The notes under the pieces: model-generated
Databases searched by the model: none
The model's input: the letters and a program-made list of their open reading frames with translations, nothing else
Told to the model about the DNA's origin: nothing
Position numbers and translations under genes: made by a program
Assembly: GCF_014529535.1 (NCBI RefSeq)
Contig: NW_023503296.1
Coordinates: 62,001 to 126,000, forward strand
Length of the DNA stretch: 64,000 bases
Reading direction: 5' to 3'
Source: Bradysia coprophila
Taxonomy: Eukaryota > Arthropoda > Insecta > Diptera > Sciaridae
Shown: piece after piece, positions 1-10,050 of the stretch
Numbering within the stretch: the first letter of the stretch is position 1
How the letters are laid out: each line of letters opens with the position of its first letter

Positions 1-1
1 T

Positions 2-1972
2 GTTGACGTACCCATTCCAGTTTTGACTTGTGATGATCGTAGTTCCTGGGCTAGTGTAAGCCAGAAAGAACCTATCGATTCGTGCTCATTATTTCATTTT
101 TCACGTCTGTCTTCTAGAATCGTAAATATCTAATGGAACTGTCGCCGAACAATGCAAAGCTTATGAAAATGATTGAGGAGTCAATCACTGTACTGACCTT
201 GGATGAACACAGTCCGGAAAATTGGAATGACATTGCACTGCACACAATCAGCGGAGATCTGCACTCAAAATGGGCCGATAAAAGCTGTTCCATAGTAGCG
301 TTTCGGAGTGGCCGATTTGGGTCCATTGGAGATGTAAAAATAATTGAATTCACTGGCCATCACTGGCATAGCACTTTTAAATTTTCTCTTCCGATTGTAG
401 CATAGCTGCTATGATGGCACGGTGTCTGTTGCCTCGATGATGTTTCATATTTTGACCTTTTCGGAATATCCGGAACCAGATTGGAATGGTGGCTCGCTGA
501 ATGTGGGAAATTGTGTAACCGAACTCTGTTTCGACGTTGATGAGCACATCAAAAGCGAAGTGGAACGCGCTACTTCTTTCGTCGAGCAAACTGTGAGATT
601 CATCAAGTTTTTGATGTATCAGTTGAAGAGGCATCACTCATATTTCGTTGCAGGGTACCAGTGTAATTGTATCGACAACGTGCTTCAGTGGATATGGGAA
701 AAATTTTATGAAAAGTGTTAAGTTGCACCCTGACGCATACATTCAAATGATTATCCAAGCTGTCTACTACAAAATGCATTCTGAGTAAGTAAAACGACTG
801 AGCTAAGTGAATGTTTCGCCTCTCACTCTCTTCTTATTATTTTCATTGGTGTGTCAGTTTTCAGTTTTTCTAAAGGAATTTTGTTTGTCTTTATCGGTTA
901 GGGTGCGCTTCTAGTTGCCGAGTCAATTTGTCTTGTTTAGTCATTCATCATACTACCATTGATCGATTTCGTTGCGAGCAATTTATTTTTCCAAAATTGA
1001 AATTTGACCACGGAGTATTCAATCTGTCTTTCTTCTTACTTTACACACACACACACACAACAAAGTCTGAACTGCACAGCACACCATCAACTACGTTTTA
1101 TGTGTAGTGTTCAATGAAAACTAAGAACTCCAACGCATTGAATCTCTTCTCCTTAGATATTAGATTCTATTACCACAATGCTTTCGTGGAGTGTTAATGA
1201 CCTCTATCTCATCATAGCTCAATTCATATTTTCAGAATCGTTGCCACATATGAAACAGCCCTGATGCGAAGCTACTATAACGGTCGCACGGAAACATTAC
1301 GATCCGTACAATGTGCAACAGTGGATTGGGTTCGAACGTTCCTGAACGCATCGGAGAATGTAAGAAATAGGAAGAGAGAAAACTCTGAAATTTTGATCTG
1401 AATGATCTGAACCATATTAGGACGGCACTAAATTGAGAAAATTGAGACAAGCAGTCGATGCGCACAATAAGTTAATGGCAAATGCCCGTGACGGGAATGG
1501 CATCGATAGGCATTTATTCGGTCTCTGGTGTGCGGCGTATGAGGAGGATATTGACATTCCGGAGCTGTACGATGATCCCCTGTACAAAAAGAGGTTGGTA
1601 GTCTTTTGGTATACAAAGTATAAATGTGCACCTGACACAAATGAATTTTACAGCGGTGGCGGTGGTAATTTCGTTTTATCAACCAGTACATTGGGATATT
1701 CTATAAATAATGGATTCGTTGCGCCGATGGTAAAAGATGGATACGGACTGTTTTATAGCATGACCAGCGAAACGTAAGAATTCCGATTACGTATCAAGTG
1801 GTGTTGCAATCTAAAAGTATGATTAATGTTCTCTGTTTGTAGCGTTTGGCTTCATGTTACAGCCAAGAGAGACAGTACGAAGACAAGCGCTCACAAGTTC
1901 GCTAGAACTTTTGATGAAACATTGGTGGAGGTGCAAGATATGATAGGTAGAGCTGTCAGCTCGAAAATGTGA
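2..1972 (+). CDS. CROT: Carnitine O-octanoyltransferase-like, 5'-partial, 8 exons
   Basis: Exons join 2..55, 118..333, 401..592, 654..784, 1236..1359, 1421..1593, 1654..1773 and 1843..1972; all introns are GT-AG and the frame is continuous. The protein belongs to the choline/carnitine acyltransferase family, which moves acyl groups between CoA and carnitine. The joined protein has the family's central catalytic histidine in a G-D-H-S-C-Y-D-G context (His codon 401-403, directly after an intron). It also has the S-G-Y-G-K run before K-L-H-P-D, the Y-N-G-R-T-E-T-L-R-S substrate segment, D-R-H-L-F-G-L, and the S-G-G-G-G-N-F-V-L-S-T-S block spanning the 1593/1654 junction. The order and spacing fit peroxisomal CROT better than CPT1/CPT2, because no mitochondrial features follow. 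The C-terminus is S-S-K-M, a PTS1-like signal. The N-terminal half lies left of the window. The neighbouring phosphatase is convergent. The family call is strong; CROT versus a CRAT-like paralogue is less certain. Confidence 0.9.
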
Positions 1973-2111
1973 TTTAATTTTTAAAGCAAAGATAATCTGC
2001 TCCAACTACTTGGAAGTATTTATTTAAGTATCTAGCCGTTTTAACTATATAATGGACACAGTCCCACTTTCGGATGCTATGGAAGTTTTTGTTTTATATA
2101 CTTATATGAGA

Positions 2112-2117
2112 AATAAA
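2112..2117 (+). promoter_or_regulatory. Poly(A) signal of the carnitine acyltransferase gene
   Basis: An AATAAA hexamer lies about 140 bp after the stop codon at 1970-1972, in the AT-rich gap before the convergent phosphatase gene. Position and orientation fit a cleavage/polyadenylation signal. Confidence 0.55.
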
Positions 2118-2250
2118 TCTGCTACACGAAAAATGGGCGGTGGTATTTTGTTCAAGACGCTAATTCAAACGCGGCATTTGAATTCAACAATTTTATAAAT
2201 TTAACTTACGAATGAGTTAACATCAACAACAACAACATCATCTTAGATCT

Positions 2251-3012
2251 TCACTTGAATGGTGGCAGGCCAAACATTTCTGGTTTGAAATCAAGCAATG
2301 ACTCTAGAACTAATGTCGCCTCCTTCCGCTGCTCGGGCGCCACTATTTTATCTGGAACCATGACAGATTGCATTCCAGCAGATACGGCCGCTCTGACACC
2401 GTTCGGTGCATCTTCAAATACTAAACATTCACTGGGACTGGGTTTCGCCTGGAAGCGTCCTGCTGCCACCAAGAATATATCCGGTGCCGGTTTGCCATGT
2501 TTCACTTCAGGATCCGTTGAACCATAAACTTTGTGATTGAATAGATCGAACAAGCTTTGGTGGCTGCTCATTTTGAGTTCACCCATTTCTTGGCTGGAAC
2601 TTGTCGCTAAGCAGAACGGAACCTTGGATTGATGCAAATGAAAAATCAAACGATCAGCGCCTTTCAGTAGATCTAATTTGCCGAAGCGCTTTCGACACAA
2701 TTCCGTAAATTTGTCTTGAAATTCAGCTTCCGAAATTGGGAGTGCGAGCTCCTTAACGACAATTTTTATGGTCATTTGTTCGGTAGTTCCCATCACCTTC
2801 ATTCGCACATCATGCGGATAGTCTTTGTTGTATGATTTGGCGATGTCGCGCACCGCGGCTTCGTAAATGTGCTCCGTGTCAAGTAGGAGACCGTCCATAT
2901 CGAAAATCACATGCGAGACTTTTTTCATAGCTACTGGACTTTTACTGGACACGTTTCGCGAAAAGATGTTTGCCACAGAAGGCAATAAAGCCGAACTGAT
3001 TAAACGGTTCAT
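2251..3012 (-). CDS. PUDP: HAD-like phosphatase, pseudouridine-5'-phosphatase/GS1-like
   Basis: This is a single-exon gene of 253 aa with an ATG start. HAD motif I is F-D-M-D-G-L-L-L-D-T-E near residue 38 (nucleophile Asp plus acid/base Asp). Motif II lies in L-A-T-S-S-S near residue 136, a lysine-containing G-K-P-A-P-D follows near 173, and motif IV is V-F-E-D-A-P-N-G near 198. The helical cap sits between motifs I and II, as in the beta-phosphoglucomutase/PUDP subfamily. In animals this family dephosphorylates pseudouridine 5'-phosphate and related small phosphates; in Drosophila it is the GS1-like gene. About 28 residues precede the catalytic core and are rich in S, R, L and A, so they could act as a mitochondrial presequence. 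Alternatively, translation could start at the internal Met just before K-K-V-S-H. The gene is convergent with the acyltransferase. Confidence 0.88.
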   Translation of the reverse strand: MNRLISSALLPSVANIFSRNVSSKSPVAMKKVSHVIFDMDGLLLDTEHIYEAAVRDIAKSYNKDYPHDVRMKVMGTTEQMTIKIVVKELALPISEAEFQDKFTELCRKRFGKLDLLKGADRLIFHLHQSKVPFCLATSSSQEMGELKMSSHQSLFDLFNHKVYGSTDPEVKHGKPAPDIFLVAAGRFQAKPSPSECLVFEDAPNGVRAAVSAGMQSVMVPDKIVAPEQRKEATLVLESLLDFKPEMFGLPPFK

Positions 3013-3392
3013 GTTCGAAATTTAGGATGACGCAATATACAATGTATATTAAAGAAACTGGTGCCCTTGCTTCGAGGTTATCAATCGAAATAATCGTCTA
3101 ATTTTCTGTCGTTCGCAGTGCCAAATTTATAGTAAATCGATGACAAACTATTTCTGTTTATAATTATTTGCGTTTACCTCTCAGTGACATCAAAACATTA
3201 TGAAACACATGATTTCAATCGATTCAATCACCGAAGCACGTACACCATATGAACTCACATTCTTGACTTTTATATTTAAACTGAAAAAGAAGCGGGAAAA
3301 TGGTTTTCATTTCAAGAAGGAGAATGCTCATTAATCTGCTGAATGTTGGAGCAACGCACTCCAAGAACAGGCACGAGAACAGAAATAAATAA
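3013..3392. other. Intergenic, 5' side of the phosphatase gene
   Basis: This is the upstream region of the minus-strand phosphatase. It is AT-rich, with no convincing ORF and no clear TATA or initiator that I can defend. It ends at a MITE copy. Confidence 0.4.
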
Positions 3393-3525
3393 TGCTTAGT
3401 TTCCTCTTACCAAAAAAGTATACTCCGTGTGAGAGACAAAATTGAATATTTTCAATTTTTCCTTTGTTTATTTGACTGCTCGCTCTCTCACGGAGTACTT
3501 TTTGTTGAGTGGAGTGGACACTTAA
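3393..3525. mobile_element. Short TIR element (MITE family A, copy 1)
   Basis: It carries the inverted terminal motif CTTACCAAAAAAGTA...ACTCCGTGTGAGAGACA facing CTCTCTCACGGAGTACTTTTTGTTGA. The same sequence recurs at 42478-42620 and, more diverged, at 6746-6873. It has no coding capacity. Copy 1 has two extra bases in the left arm compared with the 42.5 kb copy. Confidence 0.75.
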
Positions 3526-3755
3526 GAGGCCTACAGGGCCTACACGACGCAGTAGTCCAAAATTCTCACCGAATTTTCACTTTTTTAATGTTGGCACAGG
3601 CCACTGCTCCATACAAAATAAGAGGCCGAATTACCGTTAAAAAATCTTTTTTTGTGCTTGAAGACTGAAATTCGACGGATTTCGACACGCATTCTAAGAT
3701 CGAAAAGTTCAATTTTTCAGTACTTCTCAGAGAGAGGTATTTGCGGCCAAGAATG

Positions 3756-4769
3756 GTTATTTGTGTACCTGTTTTGGACGATTGATTTTAGGCGATTTCG
3801 CGGATTGTAGGCCGAACGAAGTGAGGCTTACAAGCGAAAGTGCCTTAAATCAACCGTCCAAAACAGGTGCACATGTAAGTTTTCATGCAGAGGGCCAGAA
3901 ACCCGAGAAAATTCGAAAAATTGCCCTCATTTTCGGCCCCGAAGCATGAAAAGTACTTTCTCGGACGCTCTCTCCGGCCGAAAATGGATTTTTTTTGATA
4001 CCAACATCGAAAGTTGATACTTTCGCCCTCGAAATCCGGGGCGAAAGTAAAAAAATGCAAGTTATGTGTTTGAGCGGGGAGAAAGAAAGAATACATAAAG
4101 CGAAAGTCAATATACATAATGCGAAAGTCGACTACATAATGTAATAGTCGACTCTTGTCAATAAGTGTACTGCGATCAAAATTGAAATAAAGCGTGCGCC
4201 AGTGCTCTTATTGAAATTAACATACGAAGTTGATACTTTTTGTTGCTGAATGATTTGTTAGTTATTTGTTAATTTTTGTGTGTGTTGTTGTTGTGATGGC
4301 TAAATAATTAAATTTTTGATATACCAGGGGGCTGCCGCCCCCTGGACCCCCGCATTTTCTGGCTAAATGCCTTCATATTTCAACAATTTGTTCTGATGTT
4401 TGCGATACGTATCAACTTTCGATGTTGGTATAAAAAAAAATAGTATGAACGACTCGGGGCAAAAATAAAAAAATTCAACCTGTGCGATTGAGGCCCTTGC
4501 CTTCGGCGCGGGCATCAACTCTCGCACACGGTTGAATTTTTTTACTTTCGCCCCTTGTCATTCAATGTACTATTTCATGCTTCGGGGCCGAAAATGAGGG
4601 CAATTTTTCGAATTTTCTCGGGTTTCCGGCCCTCTGCATGAAAACTCACATGTGCACCTGTTTGGGACGGTTGATTTAAGGCACTTTCGCTTGTAAGCCT
4701 CACTTCGTTCGGCCTACAATCCGCGAAATTGCCTAAAATCAATCGTCCAAAACAGGTACACAAATAACT
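3756..4769. mobile_element. Foldback element with ~200 bp inverted arms
   Basis: The left arm (about 3756-3955) begins GTTATTTGTGTACCTGTTTT and runs to GCCCCGAAGCATGAAAAGTA. The right arm (about 4570-4769) is its near-perfect reverse complement. A second inner inverted pair built on GATACCAACATCGAAAGTTG lies at about 3998-4021 and 4407-4430, and a third hairpin lies at 4456-4557. Apparent ORFs inside read through the arms on both strands and have no family features, so the element is non-autonomous. A related single arm occurs at about 53245-53430. A GC-rich stem (4325-4350) sits near the centre. Confidence 0.85.
4325..4352. repeat. GC-rich hairpin inside foldback element
   Basis: CCAGGGGGCTGCCGCCCCCT followed by GG forms a near-perfect short stem around a CTGCC centre and is followed by a C-rich run. 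It stands out against AT-rich surroundings. Confidence 0.6.
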
Positions 4770-4821
4770 ATTCATAAATATTTTTCCGGCCGCGATCAAG
4801 TGTGCATCCTTTGTTGTTGAA

Positions 4822-5232
4822 ATGGCTGTAGACTCTACAGTGCAGAGTGATTTCTATATTAATGGTGTTGTGGTTTCGTCTCATTTCAGTTTTCCACCAC
4901 TCGTAACAAAATGTACTATTTTGTGCCTGTTATTGGAGGTTATTGGAGATACAGAAAAACGTCCATTCTTACGGTGCTATCCTGATGATTATTGGATAAA
5001 GTGGTCTATTGGTACAATCATTTTACTAAAAGTTCATAGCACTTCAAGGTGCGTAAGGAAGCGCGGTAAGAGGCTACAAGTGATTTTCTTTAAGTTTTCA
5101 AAAACGTTGACTTACAAAAGAGCATTTTGTTTGGAAAAATTGAAAAGGTTTAGAAGACGTCAGGAATCGAATAACAGATACCGTAAAGTAACGATGACAA
5201 AAATAGGCGACGAGAGCTTTCTGAACAATTGA
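4822..5232 (+). CDS. Hypothetical ORF, 136 aa, doubtful
   Basis: An ATG-initiated ORF starts directly after the foldback element. The protein has a hydrophobic centre and a very basic C-terminal third rich in K and R. I recognise no domain. It contains possible internal splice sites, so it could be part of a spliced gene, a decayed element ORF or chance. There is no clear promoter, and the neighbour NIP7 is on the other strand. Confidence 0.2.
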   Translation: MAVDSTVQSDFYINGVVVSSHFSFPPLVTKCTILCLLLEVIGDTEKRPFLRCYPDDYWIKWSIGTIILLKVHSTSRCVRKRGKRLQVIFFKFSKTLTYKRAFCLEKLKRFRRRQESNNRYRKVTMTKIGDESFLNN

Positions 5233-5618
5233 AGTCGAATGTTTTGTATTAGCGAGGAAGAATTACTTTCGTAGGGCTGTTTACAACGAGAAAGTCTGTG
5301 TGCTTTTCTCTCGATAAATCATTCTTTCGTCCCTTCTTCTACTTAGGGTCGGAAGGGTCTGTAAAACAAAAATTCGGTTGTAAACGTTCTCACGAAAATG
5401 GAATTCCAGGCTGAAAACTTGCTGAAATTGTAGGCAAAAAATTCATTCACAGTTTTTTAAGAGAATTGATAAATTAATTTGGAACGACTGACTGATTGAC
5501 ATTGGGATAGTATGTTCGGTATACAGCTATGCTGCGCAGTGTGGTGCAATAAAATATCAACGTCAAGTCCTATTCAAAATGTTTCCGTTTTAATTTCCAA
5601 AATAATTGTAAAATTCGA

Positions 5619-6230
5619 TTACATTATCGTCGAAAACAACGTATCTTCACTTCTAATATACTCCCCGATATCGCTCTGATGAAAGCATACAGTCGCCAGT
5701 GGATCGGCCATTTTACAGTCAGCCGTCGACCGTGCAGCTACACCGAATCCCAACGGAAGATCGTTCATGGAATACACCACAACTCCCTGGTACTTTGGTG
5801 TGTTTTCGGTGATTCGACCCAATCCAGATTTCGGAATGTGATTGCCATAGAGGAACTGTTGTTCGCAGGACGATTTTACCCAAATTTTGTATTGAGCGTA
5901 CGGTGCCAGGTAGTTTAGGGCTGTTATGCTGAATTTGAATTTGTCTGTTTTGGAAAATTTGCCCATACACGTACCGACGCAAACCAACTGTTTGGGCGTT
6001 AGATTTTCGGCCAATTTTATTATCTTTTCTGATGCATAATACACTTTGTTGTTGCTCTCCCGAAAACAGTATGTACCATCCGGTCGATCTATCAACTGTT
6101 TCGCATTGGTCCCTATGCTGAAAGTGTACACAAATTACAACATACAAATCAACATACTAACTTCGTCAACTTACTATTTTGCTAATTTCTCGAAGAATAT
6201 TTTGGCTCGCTCATCACTTAATCGTTTCAT
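5619..6230 (-). CDS. NIP7: 60S ribosome subunit biogenesis protein NIP7
   Basis: Two exons, complement of 5619..6117 and 6175..6230, give 184 aa (human NIP7 is 180). Exon 1 encodes M-K-R-L-S-D-E-R and the following helix. It ends in a split Tyr codon restored across the 57 bp intron (GTAAG...CAG), giving A-K-Y-I-G as in other NIP7 proteins. Exon 2 holds the conserved [10 protein letters not shown] segment and the A-L-N-Y-L-A-P-Y-A stretch. It also holds the C-terminal PUA domain with [13 protein letters not shown] and [11 protein letters not shown]7 is a nucleolar RNA-binding factor needed for pre-rRNA processing and 60S assembly. The protein looks complete and conserved. The short intron is why a longer alternative-frame reading also appears in exon 2; that reading is a shadow. 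Confidence 0.96.
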
Positions 6231-6745
6231 TTTCTTTTTGTCTTTGAGCAGCAGCTAGTGGCAAAATCCTGATGTATCTTACTCTTACAAGCAGTTTATC
6301 CCTTCTTCAGTAAACGGTATGAGCACATGTGGATATCACTGTCAATGAAGATTATGTGTCAAATGTGACAGAAATGAGTGGCCGATTTGACATTTCTGAC
6401 TGTCACTTTGGTCACTTTTGAACAAAAAGTTTCATATTTTTCCGTTAGAGGCCACCTCGAAAACGAGTGAAAATTTAAAAAGGTCGACAACACACAGATA
6501 ACCGTTTTTACTTCCAGAGAATTTTCATTCGGATAGTTGTTAAAGTTTTCACCTTGATAAAGGTAGAAAAACCGTACATCCATGTACGAACTTGGGTCAG
6601 TTCCAATGTTCACTCAATAATTTGTTGATAATACAATATTCTCCAATATTCTCATGACATTGTTACTAAAACTTTGCGATATAGGAGATAATTAACTTAA
6701 ATTTCTTCTTGGATGTCAAATATGGGACCTAGGGCTTGACTTACA
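6231..6745. other. Upstream of NIP7, no gene seen
   Basis: The stretch is AT-rich. A short imperfect inverted sequence around TGACAGAAATGAGTGGCC and GACATTTCTGACTGTCAC lies at about 6364-6412. No supported coding region was found. Confidence 0.4.
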
Positions 6746-6873
6746 CTTACCAAAAACGTACTCCGTATGAGATACAAAATTGAATTGAATTGAGAGTGAG
6801 CTGTCAAGTAAACAAAGCAAAAATTGAAAAAAAACCTAATTTTGTCTCTCGCACGGAGTACTTTTTTGGTAAT
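6746..6873. mobile_element. Short TIR element (MITE family A, copy 2)
   Basis: The left end is CTTACCAAAAACGTACTCCG and the right end is CGGAGTACTTTTTTGGTAA. The arms continue into ACAAAATTGA and its complement. TA(A) flanks both ends, fitting a TA-type target duplication. It is about 128 bp with no ORF and is related to the copies at 3.4 and 42.5 kb. Confidence 0.8.
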
Positions 6874-8401
6874 TAGAAATCAAGCCTGAGACACTGTATG
6901 AAAATGAAGTCAAATGAGCACTGACAAAATTGATTTTATATGGCTCTGTGTGGTAAGACTAACATTATGCATCAGCTCGGAGAGTGAAATGTTTATTTTG
7001 ACGAGTTGGTAATTGTGATCTTAAGCCGAAGGGCAAAATATTTACAATTTCACTCCGCAAAAGATAAGGCTACTACGTAATTCAGGTCCCTAGCCAAAAT
7101 AAGTGCTCTTGCAGGTATATTACTCTGTCGTGTTGATAGCCAAGCTGCTACCAAATAAATTGAAAGTCCATTTTGGCTTTTAGGCTGGAATGCACTAGAT
7201 TAGTAGACTGAGTATAAGAAAAGCTAGGTCACACTAATTTGGGCTCGTGGCCACAGCAGTATCGAAGAGGTAGCGAAGCGGACAAGCTTGCAAGAAAACC
7301 TTCAGATATCCCGCTATGTGGTTCAGAACCTGGTATTCCAGACTCGCTTTCAACTGCCTACTCTTTTAAAACGAAGAAGAATCGGAGAGATACTTGTATA
7401 ACTAGACATTCAATTTCTTTTATCGCCACCAATCCGAAATTTTCCAAATGCCTTCTCTCTCTAAGTAGGAAAAATATTAAAAGCCTAACTGCTCATCGAA
7501 TCACCACCTAAAATCAATAGATTTCAAAGATTCGCTAGATTGCGATAGATGTAGAGACATTGAAACAGGAGAATACTTGACTGTTTCCCTTATTTGTTAA
7601 TCTTAATCTTAGAAAATCTTTTCTGTTTCTACGAAGATATCGCGAATGTTGATTTCGAAGTACTAGATTTAAGGAAACTCGATGAGAAACACATGTGAAT
7701 GTTGTGGAACATGGGAAATTTTTAAAAAGAAAAATTTCTAAAGCAGTTTTTCTTAGCCGTAGTTGAATGATGACGACATAAAAACTTTACGTTCGCTCAT
7801 ATAAATAAGTTCACGCAATTTCTCTATCCTCTCCATTATATTCAATTTGTCATTTAATAAATTAATTAATTGACTTGATGCATATAAGGTATATCGGGTA
7901 TATCCCACAACAAAAATGTTTCATTACATACCAACAGCTCGATAATATGAACTTTCTTCGATAAACGTGTAAGCTTATGTACACCGCAAGGATTTTTTGT
8001 TGCTTGAACTTAACATTCCAGTTGCATATATATAACGAATATTATATACACACATTTTGTCATGTGACTGAAATACAAGCTGAAATGCCATTTTTCATTT
8101 ATTGCGCTTCACAGACTTTATATCTCAGAATCACGTGCTGCCACTATACAACAAGTTTTTAATGGTAAAATTTATTAATTGATCTCTTCGTATTTTGTAT
8201 GATGATGGTGTATTGTGCGTTAGAAGAAAACATCAAAAGTGCATTGTTTTGGAATGTTTTGTTCGTTTGGTATGCGATCTTGGTGGTAGAATTTCTATAA
8301 TGCTAGGGAACAAACACACAGTCATTATATCCCTAACTTTCATCTGATGTGCTTTTCCCTTTTTTTTGAGTGCTGAAATAGTTATTTTCGTAACTAGTGT
8401 T
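6874..8401. other. Gene-free AT-rich stretch
   Basis: Short ORFs on both strands lack recognisable motifs or splice-supported partners. I see no RNA gene. Confidence 0.4.
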
Positions 8402-8656
8402 GAAAAACGTTGTTCCTAACTTATGCTAAAATGCTTTTTTAGCGAATTCGATTCAGCACTCGCCTCCGGCTCGAGCTGGAAACCTCTCATTCGCTAAAAA
8501 AGCATTTTAGCATGCGTTAGGAGATAGTTATTTTCCTTATGTATACTAAAGTGCATTTTTAGCGAATGAGAGGTTTCCAGCTCGAGCCGGAGGCGAATCC
8601 TGGAATCTAATTCGCTAAAATAGCCTTTTAGCATTAGTTAGGAACAACGTTTTTCC
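8402..8656. mobile_element. Nested foldback element (palindrome of palindromes)
   Basis: Outer arms GAAAAACGTTGTTCCTAAC and its complement close the element. Inside are two hairpins, about 8424-8511 and 8547-8640, each closed by GCTAAAATGC...TTTTTAGCGAA. The two share a core GAGAGGTTTCCAGCTCGAGC plus CGGAGGCGA in opposite orientation. Each half can fold alone and both can pair with each other. No ORF is present. Confidence 0.85.
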
Positions 8657-9439
8657 CAAACGACGTGGGAAATAGGTGACGAAGTCGATGTCAAAAAACT
8701 CACGAAAACGTAACTTTTATCCCGAGTTTTGTAAAGAATTATCGAAAGTTCATTAAATTCGATGAAAAGAACGTTTTCGCCCCGCCAGCATGTAAAATGT
8801 CACATTCAATGGCAGTTTTATTCGGGATTTTCCACGTAGAAATGACAGATGGAAAATTTTATGATTAAGATGTATAACGCACCGTTTAAGAGAAAAATTG
8901 CAATGGATTGATTCATGTGTAAATCGTAGGAACAACAAACAGATAACAGTTTCTACAAACATTCAGCTCAGTAGCAATGTCTGACTAATCGATTAAAAGC
9001 AATCTTGTGGTATCAAAACCTCAATCGAATGCAACTGTTTCTGAGTCTTACAAAAAGTGGGTAAAATGAAAGTTGAAATTGGGTAAATAGAACGGATGAT
9101 TTTGTCAAATGGACATGAACAAAACGAAATGGAATGATAGAAGATTAATGTTCCGATTCAGGAAACATTAAAAACATTAACATTAAAACGCTGATATGGT
9201 CATGTGTGAAACTACTATCTACTTAGTGGATTCGTAGCTCTATTCTTTTCTCCACAATGACAGAAATTCAACACCTAGGAAGATACCAATCTTGACAACA
9301 TAATAGTTTAGTTGTACAGTGCTGGCGTATAAAATATGGAAATAATAACTGCTGCTCCGCTCTGCTGCCAACCTTTCACACCCGGAAAGTATATCGCCAG
9401 TGCAATTGTGGAAACTAATACTTCAATATTGATAAGGTA

Positions 9440-9524
9440 AAAGCAAAATAAAATGATCGACTCTGGTTTTTGACAATTGAAATTCAATTGTCGAAAACCA
9501 GACTCGATCATTTTATTTTGCTTT
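9440..9524. repeat. Near-perfect palindrome
   Basis: AAAGCAAAATAAAATGATCG...TTTTTGACAATTGAA meets its reverse complement with almost no spacer (arms about 40 bp). There is one small mismatch region around CTCTGG/CCAGAC. Confidence 0.85.
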
Positions 9525-9946
9525 CATTTTATAAGTATTTTCAAGAGACTCAACTCAAATCTTTTGCTTCATTTTCTGACCATCTTTTTTTATTAGAGAA
9601 AGCATTAGTCATAGACTGCCGTCTATTCCTTACAAGATGACAGATTCGGAGAATTAGCTGAAAAAGTGAAAATCATGAGAATTGCTTTGATACGAAAAAA
9701 CTATTGTGACGATCTTTTAACTGACCATACCTTACTGATAAGGCTGTGTATACAGTTGTGGAGGTCTGATCAGTTCTTTTATTATATGCGCAGGAACATA
9801 CTATGATGATTTTACGTATATTCATCACATCCTCGCGGCAGGGACACACTAAGTAAATTTTTTGAATGATAATTCGCATCTTGTCGTTCAGTGTGGTAGA
9901 GACCTCCGAGCCCTATACAAAGTTAAAAGAATTGCCTCAGTTGCTA

Positions 9947-10050
9947 GGAATCTCGCGCCGCGTCATTCACAATAATTCACATTTTGACACATTTTGTAAA
10001 AGGAAGATGTCACTTTATGGGCTATTGTGAATGACGCGGCGCAAGATTCC
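9947..10050. repeat. Inverted repeat with 28 bp arms
   Basis: GGAATCTCGCGCCGCGTCAT...TCACAATA is repeated inverted as TATTGTGAATGACGCGGCGC...AAGATTCC around a ~48 bp spacer. The arms are GC-richer than the flanks. It is probably a miniature element. Confidence 0.8.

Noticed and set aside
1043..1059. (CA)n run in an intron of the acyltransferase gene
   Set aside because: An ordinary short microsatellite.
5719..6147. 142 aa minus ORF overlapping NIP7
   Set aside because: A shifted-frame shadow of NIP7 exon 2.
6359..6613. 84 aa minus ORF upstream of NIP7
   Set aside because: Low-complexity, no homologous feature and no splice support; treated as chance.
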